DNA from: Parapedobacter sp. SGR-10
GTDB lineage: Bacteria > Bacteroidota > Bacteroidia > Sphingobacteriales > Sphingobacteriaceae
DNA length: 64,000 nt
Direction: 5' to 3'
NCBI RefSeq assembly: GCF_011030405.1
Contig: NZ_JAAJTJ010000011.1
Span: 1 to 64,000 of the forward strand
Shown: in pieces, positions 8,400 through 16,810 of the stretch
How positions within the stretch are numbered: the first letter of the stretch is position 1
Layout of the letters: each line of letters begins with the position of its first letter
The notes under the pieces: model-generated
What the model was told of the DNA's origin: nothing
Database searches by the model: none
Seen by the model: the letters and a program-made list of their open reading frames with translations, nothing else
Made by a program: the position numbers and the translations under genes

Positions 8400-9489
8400 T
8401 TCTTTCCAATTCGGTGTAATGAGGTTCTATACCCTTATCAACACCTATTCTTTCTGCTGCTGCATATAGAGAGATGTATTTTGGTTCTTGCCATGGCTTC
8501 AGTTCATGTGATAGTCTTATTTTTACACCTTCTAATGGATCAAGAGGCAGTTTTAATGCTTCACATATAGTCCAAAATTCACTGCTTGCATTATTCGTAA
8601 TTGGAACAGCCGGAACTAAATCATCTATACCAAAAGTTTGAGATAAGATTTCCACTCGCTCCTCTGCTTTTAAAAAAGAGAAATTTTTACCCGAAATTTC
8701 TTTTAATTGAATATTCAGAATATCTGCCCACCACCTATTCCAACCATCTGAAAATAACCCAGAATATTTACAGTTTTCAAACTTGCTTAAAAGTGTTAAC
8801 CAAGAATCACCACTTTTAGCAATATCAACTCCTAGTCTTGCGGCTAGAGTGGTTTCTTTAATTAGGGGATTGGTACAATGGAAAAGTGTTTTTACAGCAA
8901 AGTATGCAAAATCATATGGTACTATTATATCTTGATTAAAAAAACGTTCAAATATTCGTTGGTCAAGAGTATTTAAATCTGGGCGATTAAAAATTGTTTC
9001 TAAGCTAAAATCTTTATATGGCAAATCTTTGTAGCCTTTAGCTAATGAACATAATTTTTTAGAAAATTTTTCATAATTAGGTTCTTCTGCTTTCTTAAAT
9101 GTATAATCAAATAAATCATGACTTGTCTTATCCGATTTGTAAGTTTCCTTTATCTTATCTATCGTTGAACATAAAACTATTGGGAAAGAGGGAATTTCTT
9201 CTCTCGCACTTAATGCTCTTAATTCAGAACTTATAGATATTGCACTATAATCTAGGCTGTCGGGGCCTTCTCCATCTAATCTTAAATCAATCAAAAGACC
9301 AGAATAACTATCTTTTTCAATCTTTTGAATAATGAGGTTTTTTAAAGTAGAAAAATCCATACCTTTTGAAAGTGGTAATCTTTCGACTGCTATCAATTTA
9401 GTATCATTAAATCCATTTATTAAAGATTCAATTGAACTATCATTCTCATCATCGATATATATGTACTTTGGAGTATCCATGCTTATCAT
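8374..9489 (-). CDS. Response-regulator-like protein with unknown C-terminal domain
   Basis: Residues 1-135 fit a receiver domain: acidic pair in IYIDDEND (D13, D14), phospho-acceptor candidate D68 in GLLIDLRLDG, a Ser/Thr at the fourth strand (VLCST, about 106-109) and a Lys in FKK (about 132). Residues 140-371 are not a known output domain. They lack a winged-helix or helix-turn-helix pattern and include a Trp-rich stretch (DGWNRWWADIL). Output may therefore be protein-protein rather than transcriptional. The gene begins 3 nt after the histidine-kinase-like gene and overlaps the next gene, so kinase and receiver are translationally linked. An alternative start at 9480 (MDTPKY) is equally possible. 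This looks like the receiver of a dedicated phospho-relay inside a defence-like cassette. Confidence 0.75.
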   Translation of the reverse strand: MISMDTPKYIYIDDENDSSIESLINGFNDTKLIAVERLPLSKGMDFSTLKNLIIQKIEKDSYSGLLIDLRLDGEGPDSLDYSAISISSELRALSAREEIPSFPIVLCSTIDKIKETYKSDKTSHDLFDYTFKKAEEPNYEKFSKKLCSLAKGYKDLPYKDFSLETIFNRPDLNTLDQRIFERFFNQDIIVPYDFAYFAVKTLFHCTNPLIKETTLAARLGVDIAKSGDSWLTLLSKFENCKYSGLFSDGWNRWWADILNIQLKEISGKNFSFLKAEERVEILSQTFGIDDLVPAVPITNNASSEFWTICEALKLPLDPLEGVKIRLSHELKPWQEPKYISLYAAAERIGVDKGIEPHYTELERIEEFKKGS

Positions 9490-9492
9490 ATT

Positions 9493-11799
9493 TTAATTTT
9501 TAGGAATTTCAATTCTAATTGTTGTTTTATAATCTTCATATGGAGTCGTCACATATATCTCCCCATTATAAAACTCAATTATATCTTTTACGATTTTCAA
9601 ACCTAAACCAGTTCCGGTAAGTGCTGTTGCATCATCCACTGTATGATTTGCTACTGTGGAAGTAGTATAAAATGCATTGAAAATATTTTCCTCATTTTCT
9701 TTAGTTATACCATCTCCATTATCGGAAAATTCTAAAAAAACAATATTTTCATCCCTTCCACATTTAATAAAAATTTTTCCATCGGATTTAGCTCTTTTTA
9801 TTGCCTTTTTTGAATTTGTATACAAATTAAATAAAATAGATGCCCATTCAGATGGATGCATGGGAACTGTAAACAAATCATATCCGTCAAATACTGGTGG
9901 AACAAATTGAGTTCCTGCTCTTTTTAGATCATTCTTTATTACAGTTTCAAAGCTTCTTACAACATCTCTTAATTCTATGGGCTCTAATTCTCTATGCACA
10001 TTTCTTGAAATGGCTTTATCAAAGTAAGAAGTATATGCAGTAAATGATTTAACATTTGTTTCTAACAATTCAGTACGTTCATATATCTCCTTGTAATCTT
10101 TAACAGCATTTTTAAGAAACCTTATGTCAGCATCGAAGCCTGGTAAAAATCTTTGAACTTCATGCACAAATTCTCCAATTACCAGTCCTAAACCAGCTAA
10201 TATTCTTAGCATATTGTTTTCATCAATTAAAGACTGTGTCTTTTGCTTTTCTTCATTTCTTGCTTGTTTTAATTCTTCAAAAATTTGCTTAGCCCTTTCC
10301 TTTTTCTCATAATTTGAGGAATGACTGCTGTCTTCTTCATTGGAATCATCTTCTGATTCAAAAAAATCCTGAATTTTTTCAAGACCTCTGTCTACTTTTT
10401 CTGAAGGATCTTCTTCTCGTTTGGTAAATCCCTTTTGAGATGCTGTCACTTTTCTTCCTCTCAATTCTGAAACCTTCATGACAGCACTTGTCAATGAACG
10501 ATAGACAAAGTTTACCAATTCCTTTAAATACTCATTTTCAATTAAACCTTCTCTACTTGAAGTTTCTTCAAAATCACCACTTTTATCCTCAAGTTCGACA
10601 AAACCAAAAAAGTTTCTATTCGGATGTTGAGCCAAAATAATATTTCTATTATTTGACTTATCTAATCCTAACCAATCATCTCCCTGTTCTCCGTAAGGTA
10701 ACACTCGGAAACCATTTCTATATAACTTTAAACCGCCCTTTTCATATCCTAAATCACGAATAAAAGTAAATGTTCCTGGAGCAAAAAGTGATGGATCATA
10801 TACGAAATAATATGCTTTAAAATGAACTCCCTTGATTAAATTAAAAGGAGTGCTAGTGTCTTCTTTATCCTTTTCATTATTGCCTATAGCATATACTTCT
10901 TGTGAAAAGTTTAACTTATCGCTCTTTAATGCCCAACAACCTTGTCCATCATCTAATACATAACCCTCTATTTCTGCCAAAGCATGTTGGAAAATTGCTT
11001 TTTCTTCGTCTATGATTGGAATTAGTTCATCTTCGTCTTTCCGAAAGTAATTACTTTTAAACCCTGGATCATCAGATGATTTATTTTCCTTTTTCTTCTT
11101 TTTAGATAAAGGGAAAGGTTGCAGGAGTTCAGAAGTATATCTATAAACTCTTTTTATCATTGCATCAGACCATCCTTCTCTAAGCCCTTCTATAACTAAA
11201 GTTGTACCTTCTTCCTTTTCCTTGGGAATAAATTCAATCCTACTAGATATAGTGAGTAAATCTTTATCTGTTTGAAATTCGTCCCAATTAATTACAACTT
11301 TCAGAGCTTCCTGAGAATTTTCGGTTTGAGTAATAATTGTAAGTTTATCACCCAGCCGCTGAGTTGCAAACCTACCAATACCTTTTTTGCCTGCTCTTTG
11401 TCTTTTATATTTATTTGAAATAGGATTATGTATCTTATCAGAAGATGACAAACGCATGAAACCATTAACAAGTTGTTCCTTATCCATTCCATGCCCATTA
11501 TCTTCAATAATTAAAATTCCTCCTAAACTCCATGCATTCTCAAAGATCAGATTAACTTCTGTAGCATCGGCATCGTATGAATTTTTAACTAATTCCGAAA
11601 CGGCAGTTTCATGCCTTCCTACTAACTCTTTCCCAAGTCTATTAATTATACCGGCGTCAACAGAAAATCTAACTTCATTGTCGTCTAACTTGGCTATTTC
11701 ATTTGATAAAGTAATAATGATATTATTATCAGAATTTTCTTTATTGATTTCTTCTGATAATCTTTGTTTTAGCTCCAATAACTTATTTACATTATCCAT
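9493..11799 (-). CDS. Double-GHKL ATPase: HSP90/MORC-like N-domain fused to a histidine kinase
   Basis: This 768-residue protein carries two GHKL ATPase modules. The N-terminal one has ELVKNSYDADA (69-79), EDNGHGMD (99-106) and GKKGIGRFA (137-145), the layout of HSP90/MutL/MORC-type domains. A charged coiled-coil linker rich in Glu, Lys and Ser (about 455-530) leads to LGLVIGEFVHEVQRFLPGF, a plausible histidine-kinase H-box with H546. A second ATPase follows: N-box NLYTNSKKA (658-666), G1 DNGDGI (693-698), F-box FNAFYTT and G2 GTGLGL (729-734). It has no membrane segment, so the sensor is cytoplasmic. The next gene encodes a receiver domain 3 nt downstream. The N-terminal ATPase could clamp on nucleic acid or a partner and gate phosphotransfer; this is inference. 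Confidence 0.85.
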   Translation of the reverse strand: MDNVNKLLELKQRLSEEINKENSDNNIIITLSNEIAKLDDNEVRFSVDAGIINRLGKELVGRHETAVSELVKNSYDADATEVNLIFENAWSLGGILIIEDNGHGMDKEQLVNGFMRLSSSDKIHNPISNKYKRQRAGKKGIGRFATQRLGDKLTIITQTENSQEALKVVINWDEFQTDKDLLTISSRIEFIPKEKEEGTTLVIEGLREGWSDAMIKRVYRYTSELLQPFPLSKKKKKENKSSDDPGFKSNYFRKDEDELIPIIDEEKAIFQHALAEIEGYVLDDGQGCWALKSDKLNFSQEVYAIGNNEKDKEDTSTPFNLIKGVHFKAYYFVYDPSLFAPGTFTFIRDLGYEKGGLKLYRNGFRVLPYGEQGDDWLGLDKSNNRNIILAQHPNRNFFGFVELEDKSGDFEETSSREGLIENEYLKELVNFVYRSLTSAVMKVSELRGRKVTASQKGFTKREEDPSEKVDRGLEKIQDFFESEDDSNEEDSSHSSNYEKKERAKQIFEELKQARNEEKQKTQSLIDENNMLRILAGLGLVIGEFVHEVQRFLPGFDADIRFLKNAVKDYKEIYERTELLETNVKSFTAYTSYFDKAISRNVHRELEPIELRDVVRSFETVIKNDLKRAGTQFVPPVFDGYDLFTVPMHPSEWASILFNLYTNSKKAIKRAKSDGKIFIKCGRDENIVFLEFSDNGDGITKENEENIFNAFYTTSTVANHTVDDATALTGTGLGLKIVKDIIEFYNGEIYVTTPYEDYKTTIRIEIPKN

Positions 11800-11801
11800 G
11801 A

Positions 11802-12011
11802 TTATAATTCAATATTATTGATTAAGTCAGCCGGTTTAACTTTTAAAATATTTGCTATTTCTATCAATGTTTTCAAACTGGGTTGAACATCATTAGTACA
11901 CCATCTTGAAATAGTAGCTTCATTTTTCCCTAGTTGTTCTGCGAGCCATTTGCTACTCACATTCTTCTCTGCCAGTACTACTTTCAACCTATTAATTGCC
12001 TTTTTACTCAT
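11802..12011 (-). CDS. XRE-family helix-turn-helix regulator
   Basis: This 69-residue Cro/CI-type HTH protein contains WLAEQLGKNEATISRWC (about residues 19-35; helix 2, turn and recognition helix) and PSLKTLIEIANILKVKPADL, a standard single-domain XRE repressor. It is the first gene of the five-gene operon and ends 2 nt before the GHKL gene starts. It most likely acts as the autoregulator of the cassette, like the C proteins of restriction-modification systems. A GTCT-CAA-AGAC palindrome about 38 bp upstream is a candidate binding site. Confidence 0.9.
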   Translation of the reverse strand: MSKKAINRLKVVLAEKNVSSKWLAEQLGKNEATISRWCTNDVQPSLKTLIEIANILKVKPADLINNIEL

Positions 12012-12411
12012 AAAAATTGCATATGGTGTAAAGATATTGATTTTTTTAGTCTCAAAGACCTTGTTACAAAATTAATTTTCATCGTTTAGAAATCCATATT
12101 TCTTAGAGTTTCCATTTACATTAACCCCCTAATTCCCTCTCTTTTTGCAATCAAAAACTTAATTCTTCTTGTTGCTCCGAATTACACCTGATTAAAACAG
12201 TAAGTAGGATAAGTAACCTTTCTTAAAAACAAATATTACTAATTCTGGAAAAAACAAAAACCGATTTATCGGGATTATAGGAAGCAAAGGAATGAAGCCG
12301 ATGTGCCGTTTACTTTATTTTGGTGGGTTTTGGCTTATTTTTTATCGTAGATAAAAAACACAACATTGTTTTTGTCTTTTTCTGCTTATCTTACTTATCC
12401 ACTCCAACGAA
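12012..12411. promoter_or_regulatory. Promoter and operator region upstream of the XRE gene, otherwise gene-free
   Basis: There is no gene here. Reading leftward, TATCTTTA (complement of 12027-12034) approximates the -7 consensus TAnnTTTG, with TTTG 16 nt further upstream. The palindrome GTCTCAAAGAC (12049-12059) overlaps that upstream box and could be the operator of the XRE protein. The remainder to about 12411 is AT-rich spacer with a short A/T stem (12337-12358), possibly a weak terminator. Confidence 0.4.
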
Positions 12412-12413
12412 TG

Positions 12414-12437
12414 AAAAAAGGTGCAAAATGCACCTTT
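12414..12437 (-). terminator. Rho-independent terminator of the VirE/VapE gene
   Basis: AAAGGTGCA and TGCACCTTT pair around a short loop. On the minus strand the stem is followed by a T-run. It lies 8 bp beyond the stop of the replication-type gene. Confidence 0.8.
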
Positions 12438-12444
12438 GAGAAAT

Positions 12445-14625
12445 TCAGAACGGTAAGCCTGTTTGCTCCGGCGGTTTTGGTTGTTCGGGTGGCAGTTCTT
12501 TCTCTTTGTTTTGATTGTCCACTTCTTCCCAACTTAGTTCACGGACTGCATAAACGTAGCCGTTCTTTTTTGATAAACGCAAATAACCGTGTTTCTTCAA
12601 TGCTTTGCCTAATTTCATTACTGTACCGTCCGTAATATTCAACTTTGCTTTTTCGGCTAATTTGGCTGCTATCTGTGTAGTGTTTATGAAGTTGTTGGCA
12701 GTTTCCCTGTCGGCTATTTCAAACCACGTTAAAAGCAATTCTTCTTCTGGGCTTCTTGCCTGGTACTGTTCGTTGTTTTGGTTAATCTCTTTTATTTCTT
12801 CCTGATTGAACCAAAAACGGAAACCGTTTTTGTAAAGCTGTTTTGCTTGGGCATAAGCCAAGTTTATATCAATATTATGTGTGTACTCGATATGCTCTAC
12901 TTCAAAACATAAAAATCTACGTGAGCCTGTTGTGTCGTTTAAAAATTGGGCGGTGTTTACACTGCCTGCAAATGAAGCCCTGCGGGGCAGGGTTTCATTG
13001 TTGTGTCCGTATGCTTTACGCATACGGATATGGGTTTTCGTGATTAGTTCTTTTAACGTACCGATTTCGGTACGGTTAAGGTTTTCGAGTTCGTCCAAAT
13101 TGATAAGCATACATTCAGCCAAATGAATTAAAGTGTCTTTATTGTTTGGGTTGATTGTCCCCGAAAACATATAATCCTTTAAAGGCTTTGGTATCAGCTT
13201 TTCTATCCACGTGGTTTTTCCCAAACCCTGTTTACCGCTAAATACAATTACGGTCTGATTTGTTTCTTTTTCATTGGTTACACAAGCCACCATTGCGACA
13301 AACCATTTCTTAAAACATTCAATCCACAAACCCTGCTTTGTAGTCGTAATGGTATTGGCAAGCTCTGTGATGTAGTCCGTTTCATCTTCATTTTGTAAAA
13401 GGTTATCAAAATAATCTTTGAATGGGTCAAACTGTTGGCAGTAATCGGAACGTAACAGGTTGCGTAGTGTATTGATGTTGCATTTTACTTTTGCCTTTAA
13501 AATCTCACGCAAGATTGAGTTTTCAACGAAATCCGTTACAGGTTTCCAAAGCGTAGCTTTGGTAGCCTTGTACTCCAATTTTCCCGAAACTACGTTATAG
13601 CGAAAGCTATAACGGTAGTTTAAAAACGTTTCCAATCGGTCAATGAAACTCGGTTTTTCTTCTTCCTCGTCCGTTTCTTCTTCAGATGATTTTATGCTTT
13701 TGGATTGCTCGGAAATTTCGCCATTTGGCGAAATGGATAAGGTGCTTTTGTTATGTTCGTGGGTGTTGTTGTAAGCACTGTTTACCGTTGTTGCGACTTC
13801 CTTTGCATCATAATTATAATCAGAAAGGATATAGCCCATTGCCATAGGCAATGGCACTCCTTTACGATTAAGATTGCAAGCCAATAAATGCACAAAGTTG
13901 TTTCTATTGCCATTTACATAGCTTTCTTTTTTCTCTGTAAATCTTACGCAATGCTCATACGTTGCCAAATAATCATTACTAAATTTTTCGGTAGAAAAAC
14001 CATTGCTTGCAATGGTTGGCGGTTCGGGTTCTGCTCCCTGCTCTTGGTTAAAGTATGGGCTTAAATCTTCGGTTGAAATTACAGGATAAACGGTTGCATT
14101 TTCATTCAAATACAAATCGGTATCGTAAGACACGAAGCAAAGGCGTGTAACGTCTTTGCCTGATTTGTCAATGGACAATCCTAAAAAATCTTCATAGAAT
14201 TTTTGAAGTGTTATAAATGCTTCTTTGTGATTTTCCTGCGATGAATTAACACGAACAAAGATTTTTAAACCGTTTCCCGATGGACTGCTAAACGAAGCAA
14301 AAGTATAAGGCGTTTCTTTTGATAATTGCTTTGCTGTATTCAGTTGTTCCTTTGTGAGCTTATCAATGTCTAATACTACGATTTGAGTATATGCAGTAAC
14401 AAATTCTAATTTCCTGCCGCCTTTAAAGGAAGCCGAAGGCGTGAAAGCGGGCAAAGATTTCTTTGCCCTTTCATAAGCCTCCATTTTGCTTTCTTTCAGT
14501 GATTTTCGCAGGTAAGTAATCACATTGATATACTTGCCTGTTTTGATGTCGTTTAGTGTCTCAATGATTTTTTGGTTTTGCACCACTTCATTGAAGTTTT
14601 TAAAAATACTTACTACCATAGTCAA
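12445..14625 (-). CDS. VirE N-terminal / VapE-type replication protein of a mobile element
   Basis: This 726-residue protein has two domains. Residues 30-185 match the BT4734/VirE N-terminal domain (prim-pol-like), including FKGGRKLEF, VVLDIDKL and SSPSGNGLKIFVRVN. Residues 385-640 match the virulence-associated E (VapE) helicase-like ATPase: Walker A SGKQGLGKTTW, Walker B-like MLINLDELENL, and a sensor region with GSRRFLCFEVE. An acidic low-complexity linker (SEEETDEEEEKP) separates the parts. Such proteins are typical of Bacteroidota integrative elements and phage satellites and probably prime or unwind element DNA after excision. It is transcribed from beside the excisionase-like gene, 33 nt upstream, with its own terminator. 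Confidence 0.88.
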   Translation of the reverse strand: MTMVVSIFKNFNEVVQNQKIIETLNDIKTGKYINVITYLRKSLKESKMEAYERAKKSLPAFTPSASFKGGRKLEFVTAYTQIVVLDIDKLTKEQLNTAKQLSKETPYTFASFSSPSGNGLKIFVRVNSSQENHKEAFITLQKFYEDFLGLSIDKSGKDVTRLCFVSYDTDLYLNENATVYPVISTEDLSPYFNQEQGAEPEPPTIASNGFSTEKFSNDYLATYEHCVRFTEKKESYVNGNRNNFVHLLACNLNRKGVPLPMAMGYILSDYNYDAKEVATTVNSAYNNTHEHNKSTLSISPNGEISEQSKSIKSSEEETDEEEEKPSFIDRLETFLNYRYSFRYNVVSGKLEYKATKATLWKPVTDFVENSILREILKAKVKCNINTLRNLLRSDYCQQFDPFKDYFDNLLQNEDETDYITELANTITTTKQGLWIECFKKWFVAMVACVTNEKETNQTVIVFSGKQGLGKTTWIEKLIPKPLKDYMFSGTINPNNKDTLIHLAECMLINLDELENLNRTEIGTLKELITKTHIRMRKAYGHNNETLPRRASFAGSVNTAQFLNDTTGSRRFLCFEVEHIEYTHNIDINLAYAQAKQLYKNGFRFWFNQEEIKEINQNNEQYQARSPEEELLLTWFEIADRETANNFINTTQIAAKLAEKAKLNITDGTVMKLGKALKKHGYLRLSKKNGYVYAVRELSWEEVDNQNKEKELPPEQPKPPEQTGLPF

Positions 14626-14658
14626 ACGTTTTTACTTGTTCTGAAATTCTTACCTGCA

Positions 14659-14946
14659 TTACTTTTTAGCAAATGCTTTGTTGTAATGTTCTTGTAACAG
14701 TTTTTCAACGTCTGACAGCTTGTAATAAATTTTGTTGCCTACCTGTGAGAATGAAATACGCCCCTCGTCCCTCCAAGTTTGAGCGGTTCGTTTGGAAATT
14801 TTCATCAGTTGTAAAAACTCCTGATTGTCTAAAAACGTGTCCTTTTTAGGTTCGTTCTTTGCGTTAAGTCGTTGGGTAATTTCGTCCAACCTTGCTACCA
14901 ATTCTGTGTATTGGTCTTTGCTTAAAATAATTGCTTCCATTTTCAA
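14659..14946 (-). CDS. Excisionase-like helix-turn-helix protein
   Basis: This 95-residue protein has a MerR/excisionase-type winged helix in the C-terminal half: DNQEFLQLMKISKRTAQTWR (about 44-63), then the wing DEGRISFSQVGNKIYY and KLSDVEKLLQ. The first 35 residues are a helical charged segment. Proteins of this kind serve as recombination directionality factors or small regulators in Bacteroidota conjugative and mobilisable elements. It precedes the VapE-type gene by 33 nt. An 8-bp inverted repeat 51 bp upstream may be its operator. Confidence 0.85.
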   Translation of the reverse strand: MKMEAIILSKDQYTELVARLDEITQRLNAKNEPKKDTFLDNQEFLQLMKISKRTAQTWRDEGRISFSQVGNKIYYKLSDVEKLLQEHYNKAFAKK

Positions 14947-14996
14947 ATAATTTTATGATTATGGAAGCAAAGGACAGCAACATAAAAAAGTCCGAA

Positions 14997-15021
14997 AGTT
15001 CCGAAATGGTCTATCGGAACT
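14997..15021. promoter_or_regulatory. Inverted repeat upstream of the excisionase-like gene
   Basis: AGTTCCGA and TCGGAACT are perfect 8-bp arms with a 9-bp spacer. They lie 51-75 bp upstream of the excisionase-like start, in the 210-bp gap before the HAD gene. A further AAAAAGTTC follows. This is a good candidate operator for the HTH protein or an Xis binding site. Confidence 0.45.
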
Positions 15022-15156
15022 AAAAAGTTCTACAGTGATTCATCAACCCCTGCTCTTTGTTAGATTATGTACTCCTTTATTGCCTTAGATTTCTTGAACA
15101 TTTTTATCAATTTCGGGACTTTAAACTTTTACTATCAAAATGCCCTTTTAAACTTT

Positions 15157-15801
15157 TTATAAAATATTTTCAAAGCTATGTAAGGTATAATCGGCAATTT
15201 CAAAACTCAAATTCTTATTCCCATTGGTAAACGCAATCACAGACATTCCTGCACTGTGTGCTGACAGCATTCCGTTGGTAGAATCTTCAATGGCAACACA
15301 ATCAGATGGGCTTACTTTTAGTTTGCCTGCTATGCTAAAATAGACACCGGGATGTGGCTTCCCCTGAACTTCAAAATCCGCAGAAGCAACAGCATCAAAT
15401 AAGTGAAGCATTTTTGTTTTTTGTAAAACTTTCGGGATAATTCTTGAAGGCGAATTGGTCGCTAAACCTATTTTGAAATTTGCATTTCTAAGATTTTGTA
15501 TAAATTCTTTAATCCCCGATATAGCACAATCTTCTGTTGTTATTAGCTCTATCACTTTGTCAATTACCATTTGTTCTACATCACTAATGGATGTGTTATT
15601 CCAAGGGTGTTTACCGTACCAAAATTCGGCAACCTCTTTAGTAGTCATAAACTTTGTCTGATTACTAAATTCGTCCATTCCCTTTACACCAAGACTGGTA
15701 AAAACGTCATATTCAGATTTTGCCCAAAACTTCTCACTATCTACAATCACACCATCCATATCAAAAATTACGGCTTTTTTATTTGAAAGTATTCTTTTCA
15801 T
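15157..15801 (-). CDS. HAD-superfamily hydrolase, beta-phosphoglucomutase-like
   Basis: This 214-residue protein has all four HAD motifs: FDMDGVIVDSE (nucleophile D14, acid D16), LATNSPSRI (motif II Ser/Thr), GKPHPGVYF (motif III Lys) and AIEDSTNGM (motif IV acids). The helical cap between motifs I and II is the C1 cap of the beta-phosphoglucomutase/phosphoglycolate-phosphatase group. Substrate cannot be read from sequence; sugar phosphates are the family norm. It sits within the mobile region 20 bp downstream of the RteC-like gene, so it is probably cargo. Confidence 0.88.
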   Translation of the reverse strand: MKRILSNKKAVIFDMDGVIVDSEKFWAKSEYDVFTSLGVKGMDEFSNQTKFMTTKEVAEFWYGKHPWNNTSISDVEQMVIDKVIELITTEDCAISGIKEFIQNLRNANFKIGLATNSPSRIIPKVLQKTKMLHLFDAVASADFEVQGKPHPGVYFSIAGKLKVSPSDCVAIEDSTNGMLSAHSAGMSVIAFTNGNKNLSFEIADYTLHSFENIL

Positions 15802-15820
15802 AATTCAATGTCATTATTGC

Positions 15821-16735
15821 TTACAGCATTTTATCAATATCTATTCTTTTGTGGGGTTTGGGGCGTTTATCGGTTTTAGACGGTCTGAACATTGTAGCAA
15901 TGCTATCGGGACTTAACTCCCTACCGTCTTTATCTGTGAATGAATTTACAATAACAGCAACAAAATCATTTATATTGCCGTCAATGATTGGTTTGCCGTC
16001 TGTGAACAATTCCCTATGCAACTGATAAAATATATCTACCAACTGATTGATGTTGCAATTTATTTTGAGCTTGTTAAATGGTAATCCATTTTTATTTCTG
16101 TTCATCTGCTCAATAGAAAATTCATTTGTTAGACGATTTAAATGCTGTATCTGGTCTATTTCTTTCTGACACTGGCTTGAGTAATCCGGTAATTTTGGGT
16201 TAATAAAGTCAATGCTTGCCTGTTCATAATCAAATTTTTCTTTGGTTAGAAACATAATTTTATGTGTATAATCTTTCAGCTCGTCCACTCTGTTTTTAGT
16301 TTCTTTGAATGAAAAATACCTTTTCTCACATTCCGCATTGACGTATTGCATAGGAAGGTTTGCAACGGTGTGTTTATATCCTGAGAACTCAATCTCTTTT
16401 CGCTTACTTTCTATAATGGTATAACATTTCATCATCCTGCCTCTGTTAGTCGTAGAAGCAAATAATTCTTCATTTTCTGAAATCAGTTTTTCCAGTTTAT
16501 TAAGCCATTTGATTTGGTCAGATACAATATTGCAGTGATGATTCAAAAAGTCCGGCAACTGAGCATAAGGCAGATTCAGTATTTTATTGATTAAGACTTT
16601 GCAATAGGAAAGACCCTCGCTTATTTCATCATCAGAAATATCAAATAACGGGTTTTCTATCTCATCTCCGGTAACTGCTGTTTTTTCGGGGAAACAGACA
16701 TTATCTTTTATCCTGTTGATGTATGACATAAGCAA
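15821..16735 (-). CDS. Possible RteC-like element regulator
   Basis: This 304-residue soluble protein is mostly helical, with a C-terminal region (about 215-300: KINCNINQLVDIFYQL, then DGNINDFVAVIVNSF and SPDSIATMFRP) that resembles the C-terminal part of RteC-type proteins of Bacteroidota conjugative transposons, where RteC activates excision genes. The N-terminal 200 residues are a charged helical array with no recognised fold. The identification is by pattern only. It lies between a HAD gene and a membrane-protein gene, all leftward. Confidence 0.5.
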   Translation of the reverse strand: MLMSYINRIKDNVCFPEKTAVTGDEIENPLFDISDDEISEGLSYCKVLINKILNLPYAQLPDFLNHHCNIVSDQIKWLNKLEKLISENEELFASTTNRGRMMKCYTIIESKRKEIEFSGYKHTVANLPMQYVNAECEKRYFSFKETKNRVDELKDYTHKIMFLTKEKFDYEQASIDFINPKLPDYSSQCQKEIDQIQHLNRLTNEFSIEQMNRNKNGLPFNKLKINCNINQLVDIFYQLHRELFTDGKPIIDGNINDFVAVIVNSFTDKDGRELSPDSIATMFRPSKTDKRPKPHKRIDIDKML

Positions 16736-16810
16736 TCTGTAGAGTAATATTTAAACTAATCCAAATTTTTCATCAGTATTGTCCTTTTAGTGTTCAGAAG
16801 CATTATTGCA

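Noticed and set aside
9489..9493. Ordinary membrane two-component system
   Set aside because: The kinase has no membrane segment and the receiver lacks a DNA-binding output; context is a methyltransferase operon.
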